Notes: generated from the sequence alone by a model not told the origin. Positions 45,701 through 52,816 are shown, counted from the first letter of the stretch. The stretch is 64,000 nt of DNA from Bog-950 sp035299425 (GCA_035299425.1 DATGWP010000227.1:15383-79382), one strand, 5' to 3'. A program made the numbers and translations.

Positions 45701-46018
45701 CGTGGTTCTTACCACGCCACTTACTACCGAACTACCTGCGCCGCCGCCGGTACAGCCGGTAGCTGTATTATTATTGTTATCGGTTACGGTTACACAATAG
45801 GTGCCGGGGTAGTTTTGTATAGTTTGTGTGGTGGTGCCGTTTGACCAGGCAAATGAATAAGGGGCGGTTCCGCCAGATACGTTAGCGGTGATATAGCCCA
45901 TGCTATCCCAATTACAGAAAGGGGTACCGGAAAAATTGAGGGTAATGCCCTGGGCGCGTGTATCGAATCCATATAGAAATAAAATAATTACAACTGCGAG
46001 GTTAAATAGTGTTTTCAT
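42728..46018 (-). CDS. SprB-repeat T9SS cargo protein
   Basis: A 1096-residue exported protein with a signal peptide (MKTLFNLAVVIILFLYGFDTRA, cut before QGITLNF). Residues about 20-640 consist of eight or more SprB repeats (patterns such as GTPPYSYAWSNGTSASSVTQ followed by LSQGYYSVTVSDTSGCTV). A DUF7619-like/DUF11-like region follows (SFLHYTIRFQNTGTFYAQNV, DYNAPIITNEVLNTIEVPNQ). The C-terminal ~75 residues are a T9SS type-A domain (RLYPNPTSGLLNVEFEST, then KRFLVGK). SprB is the surface adhesin that moves in gliding cells; whether this cell glides is not shown. It is the first of two tandem cargo genes. Confidence 0.88.
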   Translation of the reverse strand: MKTLFNLAVVIILFLYGFDTRAQGITLNFSGTPFCNWDSMGYITANVSGGTAPYSFAWSNGTTTQTIQNYPGTYCVTVTDNNNNTATGCTGGGAGSSVVSGVVRTTPEICGAGNGAAWIDSLTGTPPFNIIWNHTIGGDTLHNLSAGNYHLQVRDASGCVLMYYTNWWGGDTIPFTIMDSATYAFNITSHPHHCPQLGSAAVHITGGGVSPFTYQWSTVPPQTTDSVGNLLGGTYRVTINDATNCAVTRVVNIANDLPINATSTSTAELCNLNNGTATIIPQSGVPPYTYLWNTVPQQTTITATGLSVGSYQGTVLDANNCMRALSVYVGYTSPIQPNLVKTNEKCNNDSGTITLTPLLGTPPYSYAWSNGTSASSVTQLSQGYYSVTVSDTSGCTVAASAYIDNVPSYTVNITRTNTSCTSPTGSATATVTGSTGPYTYKWSTTPAQTTQTATGLAVGMYTCTVTDANGCTGAYHTSIQYQNIVSVTLYSSPALCNTATGNVSSYIAGGTAPYTFNWSNGFATQQITGVVAGGYYVTVTDANGCSTVKGACVNKYSNMSLNVAPTNASCIFTNDGSATVVAFNAAQPVTYQWSNGQNGPTATGLSAGFQYRAYATDANGCQASSYPVSIGYQSLSCAAQVSGRVINDMDKDCALTTGDVGIPNINVQAIPGYYDFTDANGAYSFILPPGNYALNHTLPYHTFQNCPVGPIVLMGLTAGQNSVDNDFFDTVRAANDLWTEATFLTVPRPGFNHTVYVHYGNRGNITMNPVIEFEYDSDETFVSTSINSANYTLDPANHKIIFSNFANGLLPGAGSLFQIVFNTDATVALGTDITNCAHITPVQNDVNFVNNDYCTSTPVVGSYDPNDKKVSPKGLTAQGFITREDSFLHYTIRFQNTGTFYAQNVLIIDTLDSDVNPGSVERIIASHNVRPDFLQNKHLGFYFDNIYLPDSTSDEPNSHGFVSFYVKQRPNLANGTQIQNRAAIYFDYNAPIITNEVLNTIEVPNQIEEVAAPVVRLYPNPTSGLLNVEFESTREGKMNMDIENLLGQKVIATTINVTTGFNRIQLSVTDLPGGMYLLNLHNGERKFAVKRFLVGK

Positions 46019-46145
46019 AGTTAATGTGGTTTGATACTTAGAGCAGGCATCAGGATATTTAGTTGCATACGGCCTATCAAATATTATTATGCATTAGCAT
46101 GCAACCCTATTTATTTAATTACCATCAGCAGCATTTATTAAAAAC

Positions 46146-46180
46146 AAAAATGCCACCCAGTAAACTGAATGGCATTTTTT
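46146..46180 (-). terminator. terminator of frr
   Basis: AAAAATGCCA ... TGGCATTTTT with an inner CAGT/ACTG pair, giving ATTTTTGTTTTTA on the minus strand. It is located 23 bp after the frr stop codon. Confidence 0.8.
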
Positions 46181-46202
46181 ATGAATTAGAAACAATAGCT
46201 GC

Positions 46203-46769
46203 TTATACAGTCATTATCTCTTTCTCTTTTACCTCTAAGTGTTTCTCTACTTTGGTAGAAAAATCGTTGGTAATGTTCTGAATATCGGTTTCTGCACTCT
46301 TGGCAGCATCTTCAGGCAGGCCATCCTTTAAGAACTTCTTTACTTTCTCGTTCGCATCTTTGCGGATAGTGCGCAAAGAGATACGGCACTTTTCGGCTTC
46401 GTTCTTGGTATTTTTTACCAGGTCTTTGCGGCGCTCTTCGGTCATGGCAGGCACGTTCAGTCGGATAATTTTACCGTCGTTCTGTGGTGTAATACCAATG
46501 TTAGCTTTCAGAATTGCTTTTTCTATTTCGGCCAATACAGAAGCATCCCATGGCTGAATAGTGATAGAGCGTGCATCGGGTGTGGATATGTTACCTACCT
46601 GGTATAGCGGGGTCATAGCGCCGTAGGCGTTTACTTCTATGCCATCCAGCATACCTGCACTGGCGCGGCCTGTGCGTATTTTAGATAATTCAAATTCGAA
46701 ATGCTCCAACGCCTTACCCATTTGGTTGCGGGTATCGGCTAATAAATTTTTTACGTCCTGGTCGGTCAT
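46203..46769 (-). CDS. frr: ribosome recycling factor
   Basis: A 188-residue protein that, with EF-G, splits post-termination ribosomes. The typical order is present: MGKALEHFEFELSKIRTGRA, SMLDGIEVNAYG-like part near residue 40 (GMLDGIEVNAYGAMTPLYQV), TIQPWDASVLAEIEKAI near 75-90, and VPAMTEERRKDLVKNTKNEA near 110-130, ending in a long Lys-rich helix. Length is normal. It follows pyrH by 35 bp on the same strand, the conserved bacterial order pyrH-frr. A terminator at 46146 follows. Confidence 0.97.
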   Translation of the reverse strand: MTDQDVKNLLADTRNQMGKALEHFEFELSKIRTGRASAGMLDGIEVNAYGAMTPLYQVGNISTPDARSITIQPWDASVLAEIEKAILKANIGITPQNDGKIIRLNVPAMTEERRKDLVKNTKNEAEKCRISLRTIRKDANEKVKKFLKDGLPEDAAKSAETDIQNITNDFSTKVEKHLEVKEKEIMTV

Positions 46770-46804
46770 AATAATTGGTGTTAAGTGTTTATGTTATTGT
46801 CGGT

Positions 46805-47527
46805 TTATTTCTTTGTGTTGTTATCGGTTACAATTGTACCTATTTTTTTGCCATCCAGCACCTTCTTCAGGTTACCCTTTTTGTTTACATCAAATACAAT
46901 GATAGGCAGGTGGTTTTCCTGGCAAAGGGTAAAGGCCGTTAAGTCCATTACGCTTAGCTTTTTCTTTAAGGCTTCGCCGTAAGTTATTTTGTCGTATTTC
47001 TTAGCCTTAGGATTCTTCTCAGGGTCCGAGTCGTAGATGCCGTCTACACGGGTACCTTTAAGTATTACGTTGCATTCAATTTCGGTAGCGCGAAGGGCAG
47101 CAGCTGTATCGGTAGTAAAGTAAGGGTTACCTGTGCCGGCACCAAAAATAACCACGCGGCCCTTCTCTAAATGGCGCACAGCGCGGCGTTTAATAAATGG
47201 CTCAGCTACTTCTTTCATTTCGATAGCCGATAGCAAACGGGTGTTTACACCTATTTTCTCCAGCCCGCTTTGCAGCGCCATGCTATTGATAACGGTAGCC
47301 AGCATTCCCATGTAGTCGCCCTGCACACGGTCTATGCCATTGGCAGTAGCCTGTATGCCGCGGAAGATGTTGCCGCCACCTATTACAATGGCAACCTGCA
47401 CACCGGCATCGACAGCCTGTTTTATTTCGGCAGCGTATTGCATTACCATATCGGCATCAATACCAAACTGCTTATTGCCCATTAAAGATTCACCGCTTAA
47501 TTTGAGAAGGATTCGCTTGTAGTTCAT
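46805..47527 (-). CDS. pyrH: UMP kinase
   Basis: A 240-residue amino-acid-kinase-family enzyme that phosphorylates UMP to UDP. The start is KRILLKLSGESLMGNKQFGI, with the nucleotide-binding IVIGGGNIFRG near residue 46-56 and VVIFGAGTGNPYFTTDTAAA near 125-145; a Lys-rich KNPKAKKYDKITYGEAL segment lies near 175. Length matches the bacterial hexameric enzyme. It is immediately upstream of frr, as in most bacteria; tsf and rpsB, usually neighbours, are 1.6 kb upstream and separated by an inserted block. Confidence 0.97.
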   Translation of the reverse strand: MNYKRILLKLSGESLMGNKQFGIDADMVMQYAAEIKQAVDAGVQVAIVIGGGNIFRGIQATANGIDRVQGDYMGMLATVINSMALQSGLEKIGVNTRLLSAIEMKEVAEPFIKRRAVRHLEKGRVVIFGAGTGNPYFTTDTAAALRATEIECNVILKGTRVDGIYDSDPEKNPKAKKYDKITYGEALKKKLSVMDLTAFTLCQENHLPIIVFDVNKKGNLKKVLDGKKIGTIVTDNNTKK

Positions 47528-47617
47528 AGCGAGCGTGAAAATAACAAACAGACCTTAATTGCATAAAGATGATTTGCAAATAGCTAGTTGGCATTGGCCG
47601 ATGCTGTTATATTATTA

Positions 47618-47650
47618 ACCCCTAAAGGGTTTAAAACCCTTTAGGGGTTG
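47618..47650. repeat. long near-perfect palindrome
   Basis: AACCCCTAAAGGGTTT and its complement in direct succession (one-base asymmetry), between the DoxX gene and pyrH. Could be a terminator stem lacking a T-run or a dispersed palindromic element. Confidence 0.55.
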
Positions 47651-47676
47651 GCAAAAAGGGTTATATACCCAAAAAC

Positions 47677-47709
47677 AGAAGCTCCACTTTTTGAAAAAGT
47701 AGAGCTTCT
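47677..47709 (-). terminator. terminator of the DoxX gene
   Basis: AGAAGCTCCACTTTTT / AAAAAGTAGAGCTTCT, followed on the minus strand by GTTTTTGGG. It closely resembles the terminator at 36762-36794. Confidence 0.8.
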
Positions 47710-47730
47710 AAAATTACCACACAGACAGAA

Positions 47731-48111
47731 CTACACCCCGCAGGATGGTGCATAAAACAACCTGCCGTAAGCTACAAACAGCGCGAAGGCCATAATGCCC
47801 AGGTTGATTGGCAAACCCGGCCACTCGGCCCTCTTAACGTGAAACAAAGCTGCAATGAGCATGTTTAATGCCAGGCCTAATGCAGCTATACCTGTAAGCA
47901 CTGGCGCTATACCCGTAAGCCAGGGCAACACCAATCCAAAGGCAATCAGCAATTGCGAAATGCCAATAAACCGAAGTAATGCCAGAGGTATATCCCTTAC
48001 ATAGGGCATTTTCGGGGCCAGTTCGTCTACTGATTTAAATGTTTTCATAAAGCCACTCATTAAAAACATGGCGGCCAATAATCCCTGCACAATCCAAAGC
48101 GCTGTATTCAT
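47731..48111 (-). CDS. DoxX-family membrane protein
   Basis: A 126-residue membrane protein with four hydrophobic segments, the usual number for the DoxX/DoxD family. The N-terminal WIVQGLLAAMFLMSGFMKTF and IGISQLLIAFGLVLPWLTGI segments match the family. Homologues accompany redox or quinone stress responses; biochemical role remains unclear. It is divergent from an HxlR regulator, a common pair in which HxlR controls the DoxX gene in response to electrophiles or redox. A 14-bp palindrome lies in the shared 104-bp promoter region. Confidence 0.85.
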   Translation of the reverse strand: MNTALWIVQGLLAAMFLMSGFMKTFKSVDELAPKMPYVRDIPLALLRFIGISQLLIAFGLVLPWLTGIAPVLTGIAALGLALNMLIAALFHVKRAEWPGLPINLGIMAFALFVAYGRLFYAPSCGV

Positions 48112-48169
48112 ATATTTTATTTTTTTGTTGGCACAAAACTATCTACCTTTGCTATACTTTAGTAACTAC

Positions 48170-48183
48170 TATACTTAAGTATA
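48170..48183. promoter_or_regulatory. probable HxlR operator palindrome
   Basis: TATACTTAAGTATA is a perfect 14-bp palindrome in the 104-bp gap between the divergent DoxX and HxlR genes. A further half-site, TATACTT, begins near 48153. -7-like boxes TACATTTG (48190-48197, plus) and TAGTTTTG (48141-48134, minus) flank it, but neither has a clear -33 element. Confidence 0.55.
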
Positions 48184-48215
48184 CCGATATACATTTGTAT
48201 AGCAACAATGAAAAC

Positions 48216-48578
48216 ATGGCAACAAAGACAGCAAACACGCATAACCAATCGGCCTGCAAAAGCCACGCATTGCCGGTAAAAGACACTTTGGACGTAATAA
48301 GCGGCAAGTGGAAACTGCCTATACTGGGCTCGCTTATGTTTGAGAAAAAGCGGTTTAAAGAACTGGAACGTGAGATAACCAGCATAACGCCGCGCATGCT
48401 CAGCAAAGAACTGCGCGAGCTGGAAATGAACCAGCTAATCAGCCGCACCGTGTATGCTACTATACCTGCCACGGTAGAGTATGAGATAACACCTTATGGC
48501 TTAACCTTAAGAAAGGTGCTGGAGGCTATGGCTGAGTGGGGCACGCAGCACAGGAAGAGGATAATAGGGAAGAAATAA
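48216..48578 (+). CDS. HxlR-family transcriptional regulator
   Basis: A 120-residue winged-helix regulator. I start it at ATG 48216 (MATKTANTHNQSACKSHALP); the in-frame TTG at 48195 overlaps a promoter-like box. The family markers are DTLDVISGKWKLPILGSLMF and RFKELEREITSITPRMLSKE with LRELEMNQLISRTVYATIPA and VEYEITPYGLTLRKVLEAM. A Cys at residue 14 (SACKSH) near the start may serve in redox sensing, as in HypR/QorR-type members. It is divergent from DoxX, its probable target. Confidence 0.88.
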   Translation: MATKTANTHNQSACKSHALPVKDTLDVISGKWKLPILGSLMFEKKRFKELEREITSITPRMLSKELRELEMNQLISRTVYATIPATVEYEITPYGLTLRKVLEAMAEWGTQHRKRIIGKK

Positions 48579-48585
48579 TAAAAGG

Positions 48586-49047
48586 TTAATCAGATCCAGC
48601 ACCAAATAAAAAAACACATCTTTTTTGCGTAGTAAATATGGCAAAATGAAAACCCCAATATACTGTATACACCGGCAAACCTCTATCATCAGGATAGCTG
48701 TAAATCTCTGTACCTGGGATTATCAATGCCTCTATGTATCGAATGTATGATTGCTGCAATTCTTTTAATTGTATTTCCTCCGCGGGGCTCAATTCCAAAC
48801 CTGCAACATCGTCGCCTCTATAATCAAATCCATAGTTAATTTCCTCCCAAAAGTCTTCTACAGCCATAGATACTAGCGGCACGTTCTCAGGCGATGAATG
48901 GGGATAGGTGATTTTCAACCGGCTTTTTAACTGCTCTACAGTATTACAATTATCAAATACCTTTAAGCCAAACACCACTTCATAATTGTAACCACACATC
49001 AATTGTGATAGGCGATGCATCACTATGTCAATGTCTATCTGACCCAT
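48586..49047 (-). CDS. hypothetical protein (153 aa)
   Basis: A 153-residue soluble acidic protein (MGQIDIDIVMHRLSQLMCGY). It has no signal peptide or membrane helix, and segments such as EINYGFDYRGDDVAGLELSP and IYSYPDDRGLPVYTVYWGFH; I recognise no family. It lies between the HxlR gene (convergent, 7-bp gap) and the tsf terminator. Its position inside an otherwise conserved translation cluster suggests a later insertion. Function unknown. Confidence 0.5.
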   Translation of the reverse strand: MGQIDIDIVMHRLSQLMCGYNYEVVFGLKVFDNCNTVEQLKSRLKITYPHSSPENVPLVSMAVEDFWEEINYGFDYRGDDVAGLELSPAEEIQLKELQQSYIRYIEALIIPGTEIYSYPDDRGLPVYTVYWGFHFAIFTTQKRCVFLFGAGSD

Positions 49048-49072
49048 ATATTATAACAAGTATAACATAAAA

Positions 49073-49103
49073 AAAAGCGCAACCCTTTCGGATTGCGCTT
49101 TTG
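49073..49103 (-). terminator. terminator of tsf
   Basis: AAAAGCGCAA / TTGCGCTTTT stem, followed on the minus strand by TTTTTTTTATG. It lies about 25 bp after the tsf stop codon. Confidence 0.9.
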
Positions 49104-49129
49104 TATTTATTGCTACGGAAGAGTGCCAA

Positions 49130-49972
49130 TTACTTAGCAGCTCCTCTTTCTACTCTCTTGAATGCAGTTACAGTCAATCCGCTTTCTGCTGCGCCTAATA
49201 CCTGTTGAACTGTCTTGCTGCCATCTTTTACGAATGGCTGAGTAAGCAGGGTATTTTCTTTAATGAAAGTCTGGCCTGCACCTTCTGCAATTTTTTCCAG
49301 GATGTTCTCTGGTTTGCCGGCAGCTACTGCTTTTTCTTTAGCAATTGCTTTTTCTCTTTCAATAGCTTCGGCAGGTACACCGCTGGCATCAACTGCTACC
49401 GGGTTCATAGCGGCAATTTGCATTGCTACATCTTTACCTACAGCGGATACAGCATCATTCAATGGCTTGTTTACAGCTACCAATACACCGATTTTGTTAC
49501 CCATGTGGTTGTAAGCTACTACACCTTCGCCGGTGATAGTTTCGTAAGCAGATACGTTGATAAGCTCGCCGATAGCCGATACTTTCTCCTGCACCTGGGC
49601 TTTAACGGTAGAACCGTTCAGCTCAAGGTTTAACAGGTCTTCTAAAGTAGCCGGAGATTTAGCCAAAGCCAGATCAGCTATATCCGTTGCGAATTTTACA
49701 AACGATTCGTTTTTGCCAACAAAGTCAGACTCGCAAGAAAGGTATACAGCTACACCTCTTTTGTTGTCATCCGATGTTTTTGCAATTACCACACCTTCGG
49801 CGGCTGCACGGCCGGCACGTAGTTCGGCAACCTTAGCGCCTTTTTTGCGCAGAAAATCTATTGCTGCTTGTACATCGCCGTTAGCTTCGGTCAATGCTTT
49901 TTTACAATCCATTAAACCTGCACCTGTCAGGTTTCTTAATTCGTTTACTTGTGCTGCTGTTACAGTTGCCAT
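49130..49972 (-). CDS. tsf: elongation factor Ts
   Basis: A 280-residue nucleotide-exchange factor for EF-Tu. The UBA-like N-domain starts MATVTAAQVNELRNLTGAGL and contains the hallmark GAGLMDCKKALTEANGDVQA. The core dimerisation-type regions follow (KTSDDNKRGVAVYLSCESDF ... FVKFATDIADLALAKSP). The C-terminal part contains GQTFIKENTLLTQPFVKDGS. Length is normal. It follows rpsB on the same strand, the usual order, after a 138-bp gap that holds two small inverted repeats. It ends at a strong terminator. Confidence 0.97.
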   Translation of the reverse strand: MATVTAAQVNELRNLTGAGLMDCKKALTEANGDVQAAIDFLRKKGAKVAELRAGRAAAEGVVIAKTSDDNKRGVAVYLSCESDFVGKNESFVKFATDIADLALAKSPATLEDLLNLELNGSTVKAQVQEKVSAIGELINVSAYETITGEGVVAYNHMGNKIGVLVAVNKPLNDAVSAVGKDVAMQIAAMNPVAVDASGVPAEAIEREKAIAKEKAVAAGKPENILEKIAEGAGQTFIKENTLLTQPFVKDGSKTVQQVLGAAESGLTVTAFKRVERGAAK

Positions 49973-50079
49973 TTTTTATTGATTATTTATTAATGTTTAT
50001 TGATTATTAAAAACATACTGCTCTTGTTTATTAAACGAAGAAGCCAAGTGTTTTAAACCTGGCTGCCTCGTATATACTT

Positions 50080-50096
50080 GCCGGTATAGTACCGGC
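50080..50096. terminator. inverted repeat between rpsB and tsf
   Basis: GCCGGTA / TACCGGC with a TAG loop, next to a weaker AGCCA...TGGCT pair at about 50041-50064. Possible attenuator or processing site between rpsB and tsf; no T-run. Confidence 0.4.
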
Positions 50097-50110
50097 ACCG
50101 TTGGTATTAA

Positions 50111-51013
50111 TTACGGTTTCTTGGCACCAAAGCCGCCACCAGTTCTTGGCCTGTTGCCGCCACCGCCGCCGCGTGTGTTACCACCGCCGCCGCCAGTGCG
50201 CTTTTTAGCCGGAGTACGACCTTTATCGTCTTTCTTCACGCCGCCTTCTTCATCAAGACCACGCAGACGCTCATTTTCTACAAATTCCTCTTCGTAGTCT
50301 GCACCGTCTACACCTTCCTGAGAAGCTGAGCGCTCAGCCAAACCTTCTGCAATTGCATCAGCAATGTAGTTGGTAAGAATCATGATAGATTTTGCTGCAT
50401 CATCGTTGCCAGGTATTGCAAAGTCAACCTTAGTAGGATCGCTGTTGGTATCTACTATACCAATAGTGTTTACGTTAAGGCGCTGAGCTTCTTTCAACGA
50501 AATGTTTTCGTGCATGATATCTACCAGGAACAGAGCAGCCGGAACACGGTTCATAGCAGCAACACCGCCAAGTACCTTCTCCATTTTCTCCTTCTCACGG
50601 GTAAGTACCAATTTCTCTTTCTTGGTTACGCTTTCCAGAGTACCATCCTCAAGCATTTTCTCGATGCTCTGCATCTTCTTGATTGACTTGCGGATAGTGC
50701 TGAAGTTAGTAAGCATACCACCTAACCAACGCTCGGTTACGTATGGCATACCCACGCGCTTAGCAGCTTCTTTCACCACTTCTTTTGCCTGTTTCTTGGT
50801 AGCAACAAACAAAATTTTGCGACCGCTTTTTGCTATCGACTTTGCAGCCTGAGCAGCTTCTTCCAGTTTATCTGAAGTGCGGTTAAGGTCTATGATATGG
50901 ATACCTTTCTTTTCGCCGAAAATGTAAGGCAACATTTTTGGGTTCCATTTTCTTTTCAGGTGACCGAAGTGAACCTGTGCCTCTAGCAATGCTTTATGTT
51001 CTAATCTTTCCAT
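50111..51013 (-). CDS. rpsB: 30S ribosomal protein S2 with a C-terminal Gly/Arg-rich extension
   Basis: A 300-residue S2, 40-70 residues longer than the usual bacterial protein. The conserved core has MERLEHKALLEAQVHFGHLK, KWNPKMLPYIFGEKKGIHII, PYVTERWLGGMLTNFSTIRK and NTIGIVDTNSDPTKVDFAIP. After about residue 235 there is a charged region, and the last ~45 residues are low-complexity (RTPAKKRTGGGGGNTRGGGG), positively charged and Gly-rich. It is a component of the small subunit near the mRNA exit. The order rpsI-rpsB-tsf with rplM upstream forms one leftward cluster. Confidence 0.95.
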   Translation of the reverse strand: MERLEHKALLEAQVHFGHLKRKWNPKMLPYIFGEKKGIHIIDLNRTSDKLEEAAQAAKSIAKSGRKILFVATKKQAKEVVKEAAKRVGMPYVTERWLGGMLTNFSTIRKSIKKMQSIEKMLEDGTLESVTKKEKLVLTREKEKMEKVLGGVAAMNRVPAALFLVDIMHENISLKEAQRLNVNTIGIVDTNSDPTKVDFAIPGNDDAAKSIMILTNYIADAIAEGLAERSASQEGVDGADYEEEFVENERLRGLDEEGGVKKDDKGRTPAKKRTGGGGGNTRGGGGGNRPRTGGGFGAKKP

Positions 51014-51043
51014 TTCTTTTAATTGATTGAGTTCAACAATTGA

Positions 51044-51427
51044 TTAACGCTTACTGAATTGTTCCTGCTTACGAGCCTTGCGAAGACCAGTCTTCTTACG
51101 CTCAACTTTGCGGGCATCTCTGCGCAGCAACTTGGCTTTCTTAAGCGGCGGGCGCTTTTCAGGGTTATCAATAATAAGTGCACGGCTAATGGCCAACGAA
51201 ATTGCTTCGGCCTGGCCTTTGATACCGCCACCAAATACGTTTACAGATATATCGAATTTACCTTCGCTATCGGCAGTCTTTAAAGGCGCTTCCACCTTGT
51301 TCTGCAGGTACTCTAACGAAAAGAAGTTCTTGTAGTCTTTACCATTTATGGTGATAACTCCGCTACCAGCCTTGATAAAGGCACGGGCAACAGATGCTTT
51401 TCTTCTACCTACTGTTATGTTCTCCAT
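51044..51427 (-). CDS. rpsI: 30S ribosomal protein S9
   Basis: A 127-residue S9. It begins MENITVGRRKASVARAFIKA, contains GVITINGKDYKNFFSLEYLQ and GGGIKGQAEAISLAISRALI, and ends in the typical basic tail KARKQEQFSKR that reaches the decoding/P-site region. The start codon is 2 bp after the rplM stop codon, the near-universal rplM-rpsI pair, so they are co-translated. It precedes rpsB by 30 bp. Confidence 0.98.
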   Translation of the reverse strand: MENITVGRRKASVARAFIKAGSGVITINGKDYKNFFSLEYLQNKVEAPLKTADSEGKFDISVNVFGGGIKGQAEAISLAISRALIIDNPEKRPPLKKAKLLRRDARKVERKKTGLRKARKQEQFSKR

Positions 51428-51429
51428 AA

Positions 51430-51867
51430 TTAAAGGGCTTTTGGTTTTTGTGCAGCATGTGGATGCTCGGCACCTTCGTAAACAAATAGTTTGGTAAACA
51501 GTTTATCGCCCAGTGAGCTCTTAGGAAGCATACCTTTTACAGCGTGCTCAATAAGTTTGTTTGGGTTTTTATCGATAAGCTCGGCAGGCGTAGCAAAACG
51601 CTGACCACCCGGGTGACCAGTGTAACGAACCAAAGGACGGTCAGTCATCTTTTTACCAGTCATACGAACTTTCTTAGAGTTGATAACGATTACGTAATCG
51701 CCACAATCCATGTTTGGAGTAAAGGTGGCCTTGTGTTTTCCGCGTAGTACAGAGGCAATTTTGGTAGTCATACGACCCAAAGTTGCGCCATCTGCATCTA
51801 CAATAAACCACTCGCGCTTCACTTCCTTATCGGAAACTGTGCGGGTGCTATAGCTGCGTGATTGCAT
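51430..51867 (-). CDS. rplM: 50S ribosomal protein L13
   Basis: A 145-residue L13. Markers are EWFIVDADGATLGRMTTKIA, NMDCGDYVIVINSKKVRMTG, DRPLVRYTGHPGGQRFATPA and AVKGMLPKSSLGDKLFTKLF. It is the first gene of the leftward cluster rplM-rpsI-rpsB-tsf. Its promoter at 51915-51945 matches the phylum consensus well. Length normal. Confidence 0.98.
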   Translation of the reverse strand: MQSRSYSTRTVSDKEVKREWFIVDADGATLGRMTTKIASVLRGKHKATFTPNMDCGDYVIVINSKKVRMTGKKMTDRPLVRYTGHPGGQRFATPAELIDKNPNKLIEHAVKGMLPKSSLGDKLFTKLFVYEGAEHPHAAQKPKAL

Positions 51868-51914
51868 GATGAATAATTTTTGTTTTTTGTTTATCCCTGT
51901 TTTTCAAGGGAGCG

Positions 51915-51945
51915 CAAAAGTAAAATCATCCCCTTATTTTGCAAA
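51915..51945 (-). promoter_or_regulatory. promoter of the rplM-rpsI-rpsB-tsf cluster
   Basis: On the minus strand TTTG (51945-51942), 19 bases, then TACTTTTG (51922-51915). Both elements match the Bacteroidota TTTG-N19-TAnnTTTG consensus exactly. The expected transcript start is about 40 bases before the rplM ATG at 51867. Confidence 0.85.
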
Positions 51946-52075
51946 CATTTTAGCACTTATTTTTACAAGCACCTTTGTAAGTGGCTGATAATGAGCATAT
52001 GGACGGCATAATTTAAAAAGTAGGCAACCCATAAACCCTGCGTTTTCTAACTATTTTTGCCCTAACAATTACCCA

Positions 52076-52534
52076 ATGGCCTTATTTTCAGAAAATATAG
52101 TTTATCGAAGCCCGCTTGACCAAGAAACTGCTTTACAGCGTTTGTCTAAGGAAATAAAAAGAAAACGCACTCTACTTGAGCACTTTTCTGAACCGGCACA
52201 ATATTTTAGAGGAATAGTAAATGGCAATACGTTTCGGCTAACTTACGAAAGCGGCCGTTCTTTCGGGCCAGATATTGAAGGAGAGATTGAGCAGGTAGAA
52301 GATGGATGTTTGGCAACTGTAAAAATCAGTTTTCCAGGTTTTCGACTGGGCTTGATCATAATGCTAGTAATAGGGATAATAATGACAATAATCTTAGCTG
52401 CGATAGGAGGAATATTGTGGTTCGGGCTATCTGTTATAATTTTAATATTTAATAGTATATCTTATAAATGGGCAAGTTCGCATAGCAAAGCATTATTGGA
52501 AAATGTGTTTAAGACTGTCGGGGAAGAACAATAG
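52076..52534 (+). CDS. membrane protein (152 aa)
   Basis: A 152-residue protein with a soluble N-terminal half (MALFSENIVYRSPLDQETAL, then FRGIVNGNTFRLTYESGRSF) and two hydrophobic helices at about 95-135 (RLGLIIMLVIGIIMTIILAA and GILWFGLSVIILIFNSI). Small Bacteroidota proteins with this layout exist, but I know of no function. The gene is AT-rich compared with the adjacent ribosomal cluster. Its promoter is unclear. The REP-like array starts directly after it. Confidence 0.6.
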   Translation: MALFSENIVYRSPLDQETALQRLSKEIKRKRTLLEHFSEPAQYFRGIVNGNTFRLTYESGRSFGPDIEGEIEQVEDGCLATVKISFPGFRLGLIIMLVIGIIMTIILAAIGGILWFGLSVIILIFNSISYKWASSHSKALLENVFKTVGEEQ

Positions 52535-52555
52535 CACTATTTCCACACTAAATCC

Positions 52556-52630
52556 TTTTTACCAGTGATTGAAATCACTGGCACCTTGATAAGCGGAATA
52601 TCTGTTTTAAATGATGGACTGGAAGTCCAT
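52556..52630 (+). repeat. REP-like unit, copy E
   Basis: Head ACCAGTGATTGAAATCACTG (52561 on, ending GC at 52582), flank ACCTTGATAAGCGGAATA, spacer, tail ATGGACTGGAAGTCCAT (52614-52630). Orientation plus. Confidence 0.9.
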
Positions 52631-52659
52631 AAAACAGCCAAATACAGGGTAGGTCATTA

Positions 52660-52736
52660 GCGGACTTCTAGTCCACAATTAAAACAGATGTATTTGTTCC
52701 TATTATCAATGTGCCGTTGATTTCAATCGACGGCAC
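52660..52736 (-). repeat. REP-like unit, copy F (reverse)
   Basis: Reverse orientation: tail GCGGACTTCTAGTCCAC (52660-52676), spacer, flank CAAATACATCTG-type on the minus strand, head GCCGTTGATTTCAATCGACG (52713 on, to 52734). Confidence 0.9.
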
Positions 52737-52807
52737 TTTACCAGTGATTGAAATCACTGGCAGCCTGATAAGCGGAAAATCTATTTTGATGATGGACTAA
52801 AGTCCAT
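52736..52807 (+). repeat. REP-like unit, copy G
   Basis: Head ACCAGTGATTGAAATCACTG (52740 on, to 52761), flank CAGCCTGATAAGCGGAAA, tail ATGGACTAAAGTCCAT (52792-52807). It directly abuts copy F head to head. Confidence 0.9.
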
Positions 52808-52816
52808 TAAATATCG

